Positions 44,628 through 52,814 of a stretch of 64,000 bases of DNA are shown one piece after another (position 1 is the first letter of the stretch; every line of letters starts with the position of its first letter). This DNA is from CBDDFQ01 sp965227035 (GTDB taxonomy: Bacteria > Pseudomonadota > Gammaproteobacteria > Burkholderiales > Burkholderiaceae_C). A program made the translations under genes and the position numbers. The stretch covers positions 3,658,001 through 3,722,000 of the forward strand of contig OZ245724.1 of assembly GCA_965227035.1 (NCBI GenBank). The letters are read 5' to 3'. The notes below the pieces were generated by a model, which saw nothing but the letters and a program-made list of their open reading frames with translations, did not search any database and was not told the origin of the DNA.

Positions 44628-45638
44628 TCACTGCTTTTCTATCTTGGCCTGCCTGATCACCGCGCCCCATTTTTCGCCGTCTTTGATGAACACCTGCCTC
44701 ATCTCTTCAGGCGTGCTCGATCCCGGTTCTATTCCGAGCGCAATCAGCTTCTGGCGCAGGTCGGGCGTTCCGATTGCCTTGGCGATTTCCCGGTTGAGCT
44801 TGGCGACGACATCGCGCGGTGTGTTTGCGGGTGCGACGACGCCGTTCCAGGAATCCGATTCGTAGCCCGCAAGTCCTGGAATGCCGCTCTCCGCGACCGT
44901 CGGCACATCGGGCAAAACCCCGAGTCGTTTGGGAGACGACGTAGCGATTGCCCGCAGTGAGCCTTGCTGCACTTGCGCCACCACTCCGGTGGTGGTCTCG
45001 ACACCGAGCTGGATGTTTTTACCGCGAAGCGCGGTCACCACTTCACCCGTCGACTTGAACGGGACGATGGGCACGTCGATTCCCGACATGAACAGCATCA
45101 ACTGTGCAGACAGGTTCTGCGCACTTCCCACGTTGATGGTGCCCAGGTTGAACTTCGTCGGGTCTTTCTTCGCGGCTTCCTGAACATCCTTCAAGGTCTT
45201 CAAAGGACTGTCCTTGTCGACCACGAACAGAAAGTGAAAAGTCCCCAACGTCGAGATCATGCTGAAGCTGTTGAGCGGATCGTAGGGGAGCGACTTGAAC
45301 AGCGACGGGCTGAATGCGTTTTGTCCACTGACCAGAAGAATCGTGTAGCCATCGGGCGCTGCGCGAGCCACGGTCGATGCCGCAGTGATGCCTCCTGCAC
45401 CGGGCATGTTTTCGACGACCACGGTCTGCCCCATCGACTCGGTCATCTTTTGCGCGAGTCCTCTCGCAACGATGTCGCCGAGACCGCCGGGTCCGAACCC
45501 GATTACCAGACGAATGGGTTTGTTGGGGAAATCCTGTGGCTGAGCTTGCGCATGCGCGGATGTGGCAAACCCGGCGAATGCGGTAATTGCAGCAGGAACG
45601 AGAAGAAGGGTCGCGACCTTTGCGAGGAATCGATGCAT
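44628..45638 (-). CDS. Tripartite tricarboxylate transporter substrate-binding protein (Bug/TctC family)
   Basis: 336-aa periplasmic binding protein with Sec signal (LLLVPAAITAFAGFATSAHAQAQ, cleavage about residue 31) and the Bug signature DFPNKPIRLVIGFGPGGLGDIVAR, GAGGITAA and DGYTILL. Such proteins bind small carboxylates for the TctAB membrane subunits. No tctA or tctB gene is adjacent, the usual orphan state in Burkholderiales. Its stop is 23 bp from the aldolase start, so the ligand is probably the acid metabolised by the operon. Confidence 0.92.
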   Translation of the reverse strand: MHRFLAKVATLLLVPAAITAFAGFATSAHAQAQPQDFPNKPIRLVIGFGPGGLGDIVARGLAQKMTESMGQTVVVENMPGAGGITAASTVARAAPDGYTILLVSGQNAFSPSLFKSLPYDPLNSFSMISTLGTFHFLFVVDKDSPLKTLKDVQEAAKKDPTKFNLGTINVGSAQNLSAQLMLFMSGIDVPIVPFKSTGEVVTALRGKNIQLGVETTTGVVAQVQQGSLRAIATSSPKRLGVLPDVPTVAESGIPGLAGYESDSWNGVVAPANTPRDVVAKLNREIAKAIGTPDLRQKLIALGIEPGSSTPEEMRQVFIKDGEKWGAVIRQAKIEKQ

Positions 45639-45786
45639 CTGTGTCTCCGTCGAATAGTTGTAATAGCCGAACTATTCTGAGCTTCGAGGAGACGAAGGCA
45701 TACGGTGTTTTCGATACAGCTGCCATGCTGTTTCGGCCTGACCCACCTATCCGCAGGCACGGGCCCCGAAACTCGAGAGTTAATCT

Positions 45787-45828
45787 GTCGAAGTTAAGCC
45801 GTCGAAGTTAAACCGTCGAAGTTAAGCC
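45787..45828. repeat. Three 14-bp tandem repeats on the DUF3830 stop codon
   Basis: GTCGAAGTTAAGCC, GTCGAAGTTAAACC, GTCGAAGTTAAGCC in perfect register (45787-45800, 45801-45814, 45815-45828). On the minus strand every unit contains a TAA, and the rightmost one is the DUF3830 stop (45822-45824). Confidence 0.9.
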
Positions 45829-46232
45829 GCTTCGAACACCACGTCCTGCGCGCCTTCCCACAAAACCTTGGTGCCCAGCGCTCGTAGATTCTCTTTGCCC
45901 TGAGTGACGGTGAGAAAGTGGTTTCCGGCGAGCGGCCCCATCTTGCTTGCAAAGCTGCAGGCGCCGTACGCGAGGATGATCTCGGTCTCGCTGTATCCGC
46001 CGGGATAGAACAGCACGTCACCCACGGACGGATGGCTCGTGTGGTTCTCGAATCCCACGCCGAGTTGCCAGTCGCCGAGCGGCACCCAGACGCCTTCGCC
46101 GCTCCAGCGCACGTGAATGATTTTCTGTTTGTAAGGCAGCAGCTTCATGAATGCCGCGACGGTGAGCGGCGCGTCCGGATTCGTCTCGGCAATGAACTCG
46201 AATCCGCCAGCTGTGATCTTGAGTTGGGTCAT
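45822..46232 (-). CDS. DUF3830 family protein (cyclophilin-like fold)
   Basis: 136-aa cytosolic protein of DUF3830. The pattern FIAETNPDAPLTVAAFMKLLPYKQKIIHVRWSGEGVWVPLGD and HPSVGDVLFYPGGYSETEIILAYGACSF is that of the small cyclophilin-like families, with no signal peptide. DUF3830 genes often accompany Bug-type carboxylate uptake and hydroxyacid catabolism, as here (183 bp upstream of the Bug gene), but its activity is unknown. The gene's 3' end lies in a tandem repeat that supplies its stop codon. Confidence 0.83.
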   Translation of the reverse strand: MTQLKITAGGFEFIAETNPDAPLTVAAFMKLLPYKQKIIHVRWSGEGVWVPLGDWQLGVGFENHTSHPSVGDVLFYPGGYSETEIILAYGACSFASKMGPLAGNHFLTVTQGKENLRALGTKVLWEGAQDVVFEAA

Positions 46233-46271
46233 GCGCGGACTTTAACGAACCCGCGCGACTCTTCAAAGCAT

Positions 46272-47798
46272 CTAGCCGCCCGGCCCGCGCCGGTACTGCA
46301 CAGCTTCCGCAACATGCGCGATGCCGACCGACGCTTCGCCTTCGAGGTCGGCAATTGTTCTCGCGACCTTGAGCACCCTGTGCGTGCTTCTGGCGGACCA
46401 CCCCAGCTTCAACGCCGCGTTGTGCAGAAACTTGGTGGTGACTTCATCGAGCGACGCGTACTTGTCTATCTCTTGTCCCTGAAGCGCGTAATTGGTTTTG
46501 CCCTGACGTTCGATTGCGGTATTGCGAGCGCGTGTGCATCGCTCGCGCATCACGGCGGTCGATTCACCCGCCTGCGCGCCCACCAGCTCTGCAGGCCCTA
46601 TGGCGGGCACGTCCACATGAAGATCAATCCGATCGAGCAAGGGTCCGCTCAGCTTGCCCTGATAGCGCGACACCTGATCGGGCGAGCATCGGCATGCTTT
46701 CAGGCGTGACCCGAGATAGCCGCACGGGCAAGGATTCATCGCACCGATCAGCTGAAACTTCGCGGGAAACTCTGCTCGTCGTGCGGCGCGAGAGATCGTG
46801 ATCGATCCGCTTTCCAGCGGTTCGCGCAACGCTTCGAGTGCGTTGCGCTGGAACTCCGGCATTTCATCCAGAAACAGCACGCCATGATGCGCCAGCGAAA
46901 TCTCGCCGGGTCGGGGCGGTGAGCCGCCACCCACTAGTGCCACCGCACTGGCCGAGTGATGCGGACTGCTGGTCGGGCGCTTGCCCCATTTGGTGATCGA
47001 GAAATTTCCTGCGAGGCTTGCGACCGCCGCACTTTGCAGCGCTTCGTCGAGCGACATGTCCGCCAGCAATCCGGCAAAGCGATGCGCCAGCATCGACTTT
47101 CCAGAACCGGGAGTGCCTGACATGAGCAGGCTGTGTCCGCCAGCTGCGGCAATTTCGAGCGCGCGCTTGGCGGCTGCCTGGCCTTTCACATCGGCAAGGT
47201 CTGCGTAGAAGGCGGTCGTATCCGGCGCTTTCGGATGCATCCGATGCCAGCCGTCATCGGCAGGCGGTTCCGGCGGAGGATCGGCCATGAAACGGTAGGC
47301 CACATCGCTCAGATGCTTCGCGCTATAAACATGCGATCCTGGCACCAGCGCCGCCTCTTCGGCGCTACCGGGCGGCAGCACCAGTCGCGTGCTCACGCCG
47401 CTCGAATGCAGTGCAAGGCTCATCGCCAAAGCGCCGCGCACCGGCCGGAGTTCACCCGACAGCGAAAGCTCGCCGGCGAACTCGAAGTTAACTATCTTTT
47501 TAGGATCGATCTGACCGCTTGCCGCGAGGATGCCGACCGCAATTGGCAGGTCGAACCGCCCTGAATCCTTGGGCAAATCAGCTGGCGCCAGGTTCACCGT
47601 GATCCGTTTGTTGTTGGGAAATTCGAGGCCGGCGTTCTGGATTGCGGCGCGGACTCTCTCGCGAGCTTCCTTGACTTCGACATCGGCCAGACCGACCAGA
47701 GTAAAGCTGGGTAGGCCGTTGGCCAGATGAACTTCGACCGTGACAGCCGGGGCTTGAAGGCCGAGGAGGGCGCGACTTTGCACCAAAGACAGACTCAT
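46272..47798 (-). CDS. comM: YifB-family Mg-chelatase-like AAA+ helicase ComM
   Basis: 508 aa. The N-terminal ChlI-like domain starts SRALLGLQAPAVTVEVHLANGLPSFTLVGLAD, and the AAA+ core has Walker A GTPGSGKSMLAHR near residue 220 and Walker B LFLDEMPEF. A Cys-rich CPCGYLGSRLKACRCSPDQVSRY zinc-like motif and a C-terminal helical part follow. In Vibrio and Acinetobacter, ComM is a hexameric helicase that promotes branch migration during natural transformation; it is widespread also in non-competent species. Divergent from the porin-glnK-amtB operon. Confidence 0.95.
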   Translation of the reverse strand: MSLSLVQSRALLGLQAPAVTVEVHLANGLPSFTLVGLADVEVKEARERVRAAIQNAGLEFPNNKRITVNLAPADLPKDSGRFDLPIAVGILAASGQIDPKKIVNFEFAGELSLSGELRPVRGALAMSLALHSSGVSTRLVLPPGSAEEAALVPGSHVYSAKHLSDVAYRFMADPPPEPPADDGWHRMHPKAPDTTAFYADLADVKGQAAAKRALEIAAAGGHSLLMSGTPGSGKSMLAHRFAGLLADMSLDEALQSAAVASLAGNFSITKWGKRPTSSPHHSASAVALVGGGSPPRPGEISLAHHGVLFLDEMPEFQRNALEALREPLESGSITISRAARRAEFPAKFQLIGAMNPCPCGYLGSRLKACRCSPDQVSRYQGKLSGPLLDRIDLHVDVPAIGPAELVGAQAGESTAVMRERCTRARNTAIERQGKTNYALQGQEIDKYASLDEVTTKFLHNAALKLGWSARSTHRVLKVARTIADLEGEASVGIAHVAEAVQYRRGPGG

Positions 47799-47852
47799 TA
47801 CGTTCCTAGTTCATATCGCTTGATGGCCTTCGAATGGTGCAAAAAGTCACAC

Positions 47853-47873
47853 CGGGCACCGTCTTGGTGCCCG
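47853..47873. promoter_or_regulatory. NtrC-type binding site
   Basis: Perfect inverted repeat with arms CGGGCACC and GGTGCCCG around GTCTT. The core GCACC-N5-GGTGC is the classical NtrC consensus. It lies about 90 bp upstream of the sigma-54 promoter, the usual enhancer distance. A half-site GGTGCA at 47836-47841 may be a second, weaker site. Confidence 0.82.
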
Positions 47874-47943
47874 GATCGAAGGCGAGTTAGCGACAACGCT
47901 GGAAGTTCCTTAATCGTGCACGCTGAAACGCTTTACTACGCTT

Positions 47944-47959
47944 TGGCACGCAATCTGCT
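47944..47959 (+). promoter_or_regulatory. Sigma-54 (RpoN) promoter of the porin-glnK-amtB operon
   Basis: TGGCACG-CAATC-TGCT: the -24 GG (47945-47946) and -12 GC (47957-47958) are exactly 12 bp apart with the TGGCACG box intact. It is 40 bp before the porin ATG. Nitrogen-limitation control by NtrC is expected. Confidence 0.85.
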
Positions 47960-47998
47960 TTGAATCGCCATCCCATTAACCACCAACGGAGATACCCG

Positions 47999-48733
47999 AT
48001 GAAGTTCACAACCACCAAAGTCTTGGCTGTTGCCGCACTGGCCGCCTTGCCGATGATTGCCAGCGCACAGCTGACGACCAACATCAGCCTGACGACCAAC
48101 TACAAATTCCGCGGCGAAGACCAAGACGTTTTGAAGGGTGGCACCACCTCTAAGACCAGCTGGGCCAAGCCCGCTCTCCAAGGTGGTTTCGACTACTCCT
48201 GGGCTTCCGGCTTCTACGTCGGTAACTGGAACTCCACCGTCAACTGGCTCAACGGCAACAGCCTCGAGATGGACGTCTACGGCGGCTACAAGGGCGATCT
48301 GGGCTCTGGCTTCACGTACGACATCGGCGCGTTGACTTATCTGTACCCAGGCGTCGGCTCTGCCAACACCACCGAAATCTACGGCGGTCTGGGCTGGGGT
48401 CCTTTGAGCGCCAAGTACTCGCACACGGTTTCCAAGAAATACTTCGGCGCAACCGATGGTCGCGGCACCGGCTACTGGAACTTCGGCTACGGCTACGAAT
48501 TCGCCAAGGGCCTGACCGGCAAGGCGTCTATCGGCTACACCGACTTCGACATCCCTGGCGCTACCAATTACTGGGATTACAGCCTGGGTCTCGCTTATGA
48601 CCTGGGTGAAGGCTTCTCGCTCGGCGGCGCATACGTCGGCGCGACCAAGAAGAGCTTCAACACCTACGCTTCCGATCCGTCCAAATCGCTGCGCGACGGA
48701 AAGCTGATCATTTCTATTACCAAGGCCATGTAA
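47999..48733 (+). CDS. TorF-family putative porin (gcw_chp)
   Basis: 244-aa outer-membrane beta-barrel type protein with signal peptide KFTTTKVLAVAALAALPMIASA (cleavage about residue 23). The first strand starts QLTTNISLTTNYKFRGEDQD, and alternating aromatic/Gly strands end with DGKLIISITKAM, a barrel-like C-terminus. This family commonly precedes P-II genes in betaproteobacteria. First gene of the nitrogen-regulated operon, 41 bp before glnK; it may let ammonium or small nitrogen compounds through the outer membrane, which is inferred only from context. The frame is open to 47960, but ATG 47999 has GGAG just upstream. Confidence 0.88.
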   Translation: MKFTTTKVLAVAALAALPMIASAQLTTNISLTTNYKFRGEDQDVLKGGTTSKTSWAKPALQGGFDYSWASGFYVGNWNSTVNWLNGNSLEMDVYGGYKGDLGSGFTYDIGALTYLYPGVGSANTTEIYGGLGWGPLSAKYSHTVSKKYFGATDGRGTGYWNFGYGYEFAKGLTGKASIGYTDFDIPGATNYWDYSLGLAYDLGEGFSLGGAYVGATKKSFNTYASDPSKSLRDGKLIISITKAM

Positions 48734-48774
48734 GCACTTTTGCCGCTTGCAGAACAAGAACCGAGAGGGATCTG

Positions 48775-49113
48775 ATGAAACTAGTAACTGCCATCATCAA
48801 GCCATTCAAGCTGGATGAAGTGCGTGAAGCACTGTCTGCCATTGGTGTGCAAGGCATCACCGTGACCGAAGTCAAGGGCTTCGGCCGCCAGAAGGGCCAC
48901 ACCGAGCTGTACCGCGGTGCAGAGTACGTGGTGGACTTTCTGCCCAAGGTGAAGATCGAAGCAGCCGTCTCCGACGATCTGGTCGAACGCGTCATCGAAG
49001 CGGTCGAGGGCGCAGCCCGCACCGGCAAGATCGGCGACGGCAAAGTCTTCGTTTACAACCTCGAGCAGGTCGTGCGCATCCGTACGGGTGAGACCGGCAA
49101 GGAAGCGCTCTAA
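48775..49113 (+). CDS. glnK: P-II nitrogen regulatory protein GlnK
   Basis: 112-aa trimeric signal protein that senses 2-oxoglutarate, ATP/ADP and, through uridylylation, glutamine. T-loop GHTELYRGAEYVVDFLPK carries Tyr51, the uridylylation site; the ATP-binding B- and C-loop residues GAARTGKIGDGK and RIRTGETG are intact. GlnK blocks AmtB when nitrogen is plentiful. It sits 21 bp before amtB in the same operon, the typical glnK-amtB pair, under the sigma-54/NtrC promoter. Confidence 0.97.
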   Translation: MKLVTAIIKPFKLDEVREALSAIGVQGITVTEVKGFGRQKGHTELYRGAEYVVDFLPKVKIEAAVSDDLVERVIEAVEGAARTGKIGDGKVFVYNLEQVVRIRTGETGKEAL

Positions 49114-49134
49114 AGCGATCCAGAAAGAATAGAC

Positions 49135-50553
49135 ATGAAAAAATTCCTTGCTTCCTTTTTGCTCGGCATGAGCTTGATGGTCGGCGGCTCTGTCGCCATG
49201 GCACAGACTCCCGCACCTGCGGCATCGGAACCCGCAGCAGCGGCTTCCGCCTCCTCTCCGATGGCTGCGGCACCCGCTGCAGCCGCAGCTTCGGCGCCCG
49301 CCGCTGCCGCATCGGTTCCTGCAACGATCAACAAGGGCGACACCGCCTGGATGTTGACCTCCACCATGCTGGTCATCCTGATGACCATTCCTGGTCTGGC
49401 CCTGTTCTACGGCGGTCTGGCACGTTCGAAGAACATGCTGTCCGTGCTGATGCAGGTCTTCGTGGTGTTCTCGCTGATCGTCATCCTGTGGTGCATCTAC
49501 GGCTACAGCCTGGCATTCGGTGGCGGCGGATCTTTCATCGGAACCTTCGACAAGATCTTCCTGTCGGGCGTCACGCCGACCTCGATGGCGGACACGTTCA
49601 CGCCTGAAGCCAAGCTGCCCGAATACGTGTTCATCGCGTTCCAGTCCACGTTCGCTGCAATCACTTGCGGCCTGATCGTCGGATCGTTCGCAGAACGTAT
49701 CAAGTTCTCCGCAGTGCTGATGTTCTCGGTTCTCTGGTTCACGTTCAGCTACCTGCCGATCGCACACATGGTGTGGTTCAGCGAAGGTCTGCTGTTCAAG
49801 GCTGGCGCACTGGATTTCGCTGGTGGCACGGTCGTTCACATCAACGCCGGTGTTGCCGGTCTGGTGGGTGCGTACCTGGTCGGCAAGCGTATCGGTTACG
49901 GCAAGGAAGCCATGACTCCTCACAGCCTGACGCTGACCATGGTCGGTGCCTCGCTGCTGTGGGTGGGCTGGTTCGGCTTCAACGCCGGTTCCGCGCTCGA
50001 AGCCAACGGCATCGCTGCACTGGCATTCGTCAACACCATCCTGGCTACCGCTGCAGCAACGCTGTCGTGGATCGCTGCCGAGTCGCTCCTCAAGGGCAAG
50101 GCTTCGATGCTGGGTGCTGCATCCGGTGCGGTCGCTGGCCTGGTGGCGGTCACGCCTGCTGCCGGATCGATCGGCCCCATGGGTGCAATCGTTCTCGGCC
50201 TGCTGGCTGGTGTGATCTGCGTCTGGGGTGTTACCGGTCTCAAGAAAATGCTGGGTGCAGACGATGCATTCGACGTGTTCGGTGTGCACGGTATCGGCGG
50301 TATGTTCGGCGCGATCATGACTGGTGTGCTGACGGCTCCCAGCCTTGGCGGCACCGGCGCTCCCGAATTCGCGATCGGCGCTCAGGTCATCACCCAGTTC
50401 AAGGGCGTGATCATCACGATCGTCTGGTCTGGCGTGGTCTCGTTCATCGCCTACAAGATCACCGACATGGTCATTGGTCTGCGTGTCTCGGAAGAAGCCG
50501 AACGCGAAGGTCTGGACATCACGTCGCACGGCGAAACTGCCTACAACCGTTAA
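49135..50553 (+). CDS. amtB: Ammonium transporter AmtB
   Basis: 472-aa trimeric ammonium channel. A Sec signal peptide (KKFLASFLLGMSLMVGGSVAMA) is followed by an Ala/Pro/Ser-rich periplasmic stretch up to residue 60. Eleven helices begin at DTAWMLTSTMLVILMTIPGLALFYGG. The pore histidine pair lies in VVHINAGVAGLVGA and VHGIGGMFGAI, and the gate Phe/Trp residues in FQSTFAAITCGLIVGSFAER. The C-terminal tail that binds GlnK is EEAEREGLDITSHGETAY. Terminator directly after. Confidence 0.97.
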   Translation: MKKFLASFLLGMSLMVGGSVAMAQTPAPAASEPAAAASASSPMAAAPAAAAASAPAAAASVPATINKGDTAWMLTSTMLVILMTIPGLALFYGGLARSKNMLSVLMQVFVVFSLIVILWCIYGYSLAFGGGGSFIGTFDKIFLSGVTPTSMADTFTPEAKLPEYVFIAFQSTFAAITCGLIVGSFAERIKFSAVLMFSVLWFTFSYLPIAHMVWFSEGLLFKAGALDFAGGTVVHINAGVAGLVGAYLVGKRIGYGKEAMTPHSLTLTMVGASLLWVGWFGFNAGSALEANGIAALAFVNTILATAAATLSWIAAESLLKGKASMLGAASGAVAGLVAVTPAAGSIGPMGAIVLGLLAGVICVWGVTGLKKMLGADDAFDVFGVHGIGGMFGAIMTGVLTAPSLGGTGAPEFAIGAQVITQFKGVIITIVWSGVVSFIAYKITDMVIGLRVSEEAEREGLDITSHGETAYNR

Positions 50554-50603
50554 TTGCCTCCTCGGCAGCTATTGATTTAGCGTAAGAGTCTCCTTTGGAT
50601 GTT

Positions 50604-50633
50604 GGGCCCGCTGCGAAGCGGGCCCTTTTTTTT
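50604..50633 (+). terminator. Rho-independent terminator of the glnK-amtB operon
   Basis: GGGCCCGCT/AGCGGGCCC stem with a GCGA tetraloop followed by eight T, 50 bp past the amtB stop. Confidence 0.95.
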
Positions 50634-50738
50634 GCGGAATGGAAACGTGCAGAATGTGCCTGAAGCATCCATAAAACAGCGAATCTGAAAAGCCTGACAA
50701 AAAAAGAAGCCTCACACAGATCCAAGGAGACAAGAGCG

Positions 50739-51671
50739 ATGAGCATGCAGCACGATTGGCAGCAGGTCACGACCCAGACATTCCAACTCGGTGAATCGCC
50801 GTTCTGGCATCAGGACGAGCAGGCGCTTTATTGGGTCGATGTTCACGGCCATCAGGTCCTCAAATCGAATGTCTGCACGAGCGCGGGCACGGTCGATGTC
50901 TGGGACATGCCTTCCGAACCAGGCTGCATCGCTCCGGCGAAGAGCGGCGGCTTCGTCATCGCGCTGCGCGACGGCGTGTACCGCGCTCGAGAATGGAAGG
51001 GCTCGTTAAAGCAGATCGCCCGCTTCAATTACGACACCGACACCACGCGTTTCAACGACGGCAAATGCGACCCCATGGGACGCTTCTGGGCCGGCACCGT
51101 TTACGAGCCGAAAGACAAGCGCAGAGCCGACCTGTACTGCGTCGATGCGCGCGGTGGCGGCAAGCCGTCGATCGAGATCAAGGCGCACAACGCGATCACC
51201 GCGAACGGGATTGCATGGAGCGCCGATCAGAAGACCGTCTACTGGGCAGACACCGGCCACGAAGTCATTCATGCCTGGGAATGGGACGCAAAGACCAACT
51301 CGATGCGTCACCACCGCGTGTTCAAACAGTTCGACAAAAAGCCCGCTGGCTGGAAGCCTGGCGACGGCAACTACATGGGTAGACCCGATGGCGCTGCGGT
51401 CGATGTAGAAGGCAATTACTACGTGGCCATGTTCGAAGGGCAGCGCATTCTGAAGCTGTCTCCGAAGGGCGAAATCCTGCAGGACATTGCAACGCCCACA
51501 CGATGCCCCACCATGCCGTGTTTCGGGGGCGACGACATGTGCACCCTCTACATCACGACCGCACGCAAAGGACGTCCCGACGCCGAGCTCGCGAGCATGC
51601 CGATGTCCGGCGCGGTGTTCTCGACCCGCGTGAAAGTACCGGGTCTTCCGGTCAATTTCTTCGTCGAATGA
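50739..51671 (+). CDS. SMP-30/gluconolactonase-family lactonase
   Basis: 310-aa six-bladed propeller enzyme that hydrolyses sugar lactones with a divalent metal. Metal-site Glu in GESPFWHQDEQALYWVDVHG, Asn in NAITANGIAWS and Asp in GRPDGAAVDVEGNYY are present. AAGGAGA lies 11 nt before the ATG. Its stop overlaps the glcE start by 4 bp (ATGA), so lactone opening seems linked to oxidation of a 2-hydroxy acid by the glcE/glcF product; the actual substrate is unknown. Confidence 0.92.
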   Translation: MSMQHDWQQVTTQTFQLGESPFWHQDEQALYWVDVHGHQVLKSNVCTSAGTVDVWDMPSEPGCIAPAKSGGFVIALRDGVYRAREWKGSLKQIARFNYDTDTTRFNDGKCDPMGRFWAGTVYEPKDKRRADLYCVDARGGGKPSIEIKAHNAITANGIAWSADQKTVYWADTGHEVIHAWEWDAKTNSMRHHRVFKQFDKKPAGWKPGDGNYMGRPDGAAVDVEGNYYVAMFEGQRILKLSPKGEILQDIATPTRCPTMPCFGGDDMCTLYITTARKGRPDAELASMPMSGAVFSTRVKVPGLPVNFFVE

Positions 51672-52753
51672 GCCCGTCTGTTTGCACCACCGTCGACGAA
51701 ATTGCCGAACGGGTCAAAGCCGCGTCTGCGTCGAACACACCGTTGAGGATTCGCGGCGGTGGCACCAAGGATTTCTACGGTCGGGATACGACTGCAGAAC
51801 ACCATGAGTTGCTGGACATGGGCGGGCTTACTGGCATCGTCGGCTACGAGCCGAGCGAGCTGTACATCACGACGCGTGCCGGCGAATCGCTGGCGAATGT
51901 CGAGAGCGTCCTGGCAGAGCGCGGCCAGTGTCTTCCCTTCGAGCCACCCTGTTTTGCACAGTGCGGAAGGTCGGGAGGGACGGTAGGAGGAATGGTGGCC
52001 GCTGGACTGTCCGGCCCATCGCGTGCAACCAGCGGCTGCGTGCGCGACTTCGTGCTGGGCGCGAACATGATCAACGGCATGGGGCAGCAGTTGGTGTTCG
52101 GCGGACAGGTCATGAAGAACGTCGCGGGCTACGACGTGTCGCGCCTCATGGCAGGCGCGCTTGGCACGCTGGGCGTGTTGACCGAGGTCACGCTGAAGGT
52201 GCTGCCTTCTGCGCCCGCAGAAGCGACGCTTCGTTTCGATATGAACGAGGCCACGGCCATCACTCAACTCAATCGGTGGGCAGGGCAGCCACTGCCCCTG
52301 AACGCATCGGTTTGGGAGTCGGGCAGCTTGTGGGTTCGCCTTCGCGGTGCGCGCGCTGCGGTAGATGCCGCCACGACTTCGATGGGCGGAGAGGCGTCGG
52401 ATTTCGATTGGTCAGCGCTTCGACATCACACGCATCCGTTTTTTGCGGACGACGAATCTGCCGTGTGGCGATTGAGCGTTCGCGACACGACCTCGCCAAT
52501 AGGAATGGGCGATTCGCTGATCGAATGGGGCGGAGCTCAGCGATGGCTTCGTGCACCTGTCGATGCGGCAAAAGAAATAAGAGCAGTTGCGAAAAAATCG
52601 GGTGGCCACGCGGTGCTGTTTCGCGGCAAAGACAAGTCTTGCGGCGTGTTCGAGCCGCTGCCCGCAGCGCTCGAGAAAATCCATCGCGATCTGAAACGCC
52701 AGTTCGATCCGGCAGGCATTTTCAATCCGGGGCGCATGTTCGAGAATCTGTAG
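51668..52753 (+). CDS. glcE: Glycolate oxidase FAD-binding subunit GlcE
   Basis: 361-aa FAD-binding subunit. PLRIRGGGTKDFYGR, GTVGGMVAAGLSGPSRATSGCVRDFVLGANMINGMGQQLVFGGQVMKNVAGYDVSRLMAGALGTLGVLTEV-type PCMH fold pieces are all present, and the C-terminus FNPGRMFENL is that of the family. With GlcD and GlcF it oxidises glycolate to glyoxylate in the inner membrane. The frame is open to 51503, but ATG 51668 overlaps the lactonase stop and starts the fold. No glcD is adjacent; glcF follows after 61 bp. Confidence 0.93.
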   Translation: MSPSVCTTVDEIAERVKAASASNTPLRIRGGGTKDFYGRDTTAEHHELLDMGGLTGIVGYEPSELYITTRAGESLANVESVLAERGQCLPFEPPCFAQCGRSGGTVGGMVAAGLSGPSRATSGCVRDFVLGANMINGMGQQLVFGGQVMKNVAGYDVSRLMAGALGTLGVLTEVTLKVLPSAPAEATLRFDMNEATAITQLNRWAGQPLPLNASVWESGSLWVRLRGARAAVDAATTSMGGEASDFDWSALRHHTHPFFADDESAVWRLSVRDTTSPIGMGDSLIEWGGAQRWLRAPVDAAKEIRAVAKKSGGHAVLFRGKDKSCGVFEPLPAALEKIHRDLKRQFDPAGIFNPGRMFENL

Positions 52754-52814
52754 GCACGCAGACAGAACTGCAGCCAGACAAGCCGACAGACCACGAATCA
52801 CGAACCTTTTCACG

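Noticed and set aside
48781..50529. 582-codon frame antisense to glnK-amtB
   Set aside because: Shadow of a highly conserved operon; His/Asp/Gln-rich low-complexity translation with no start signal.
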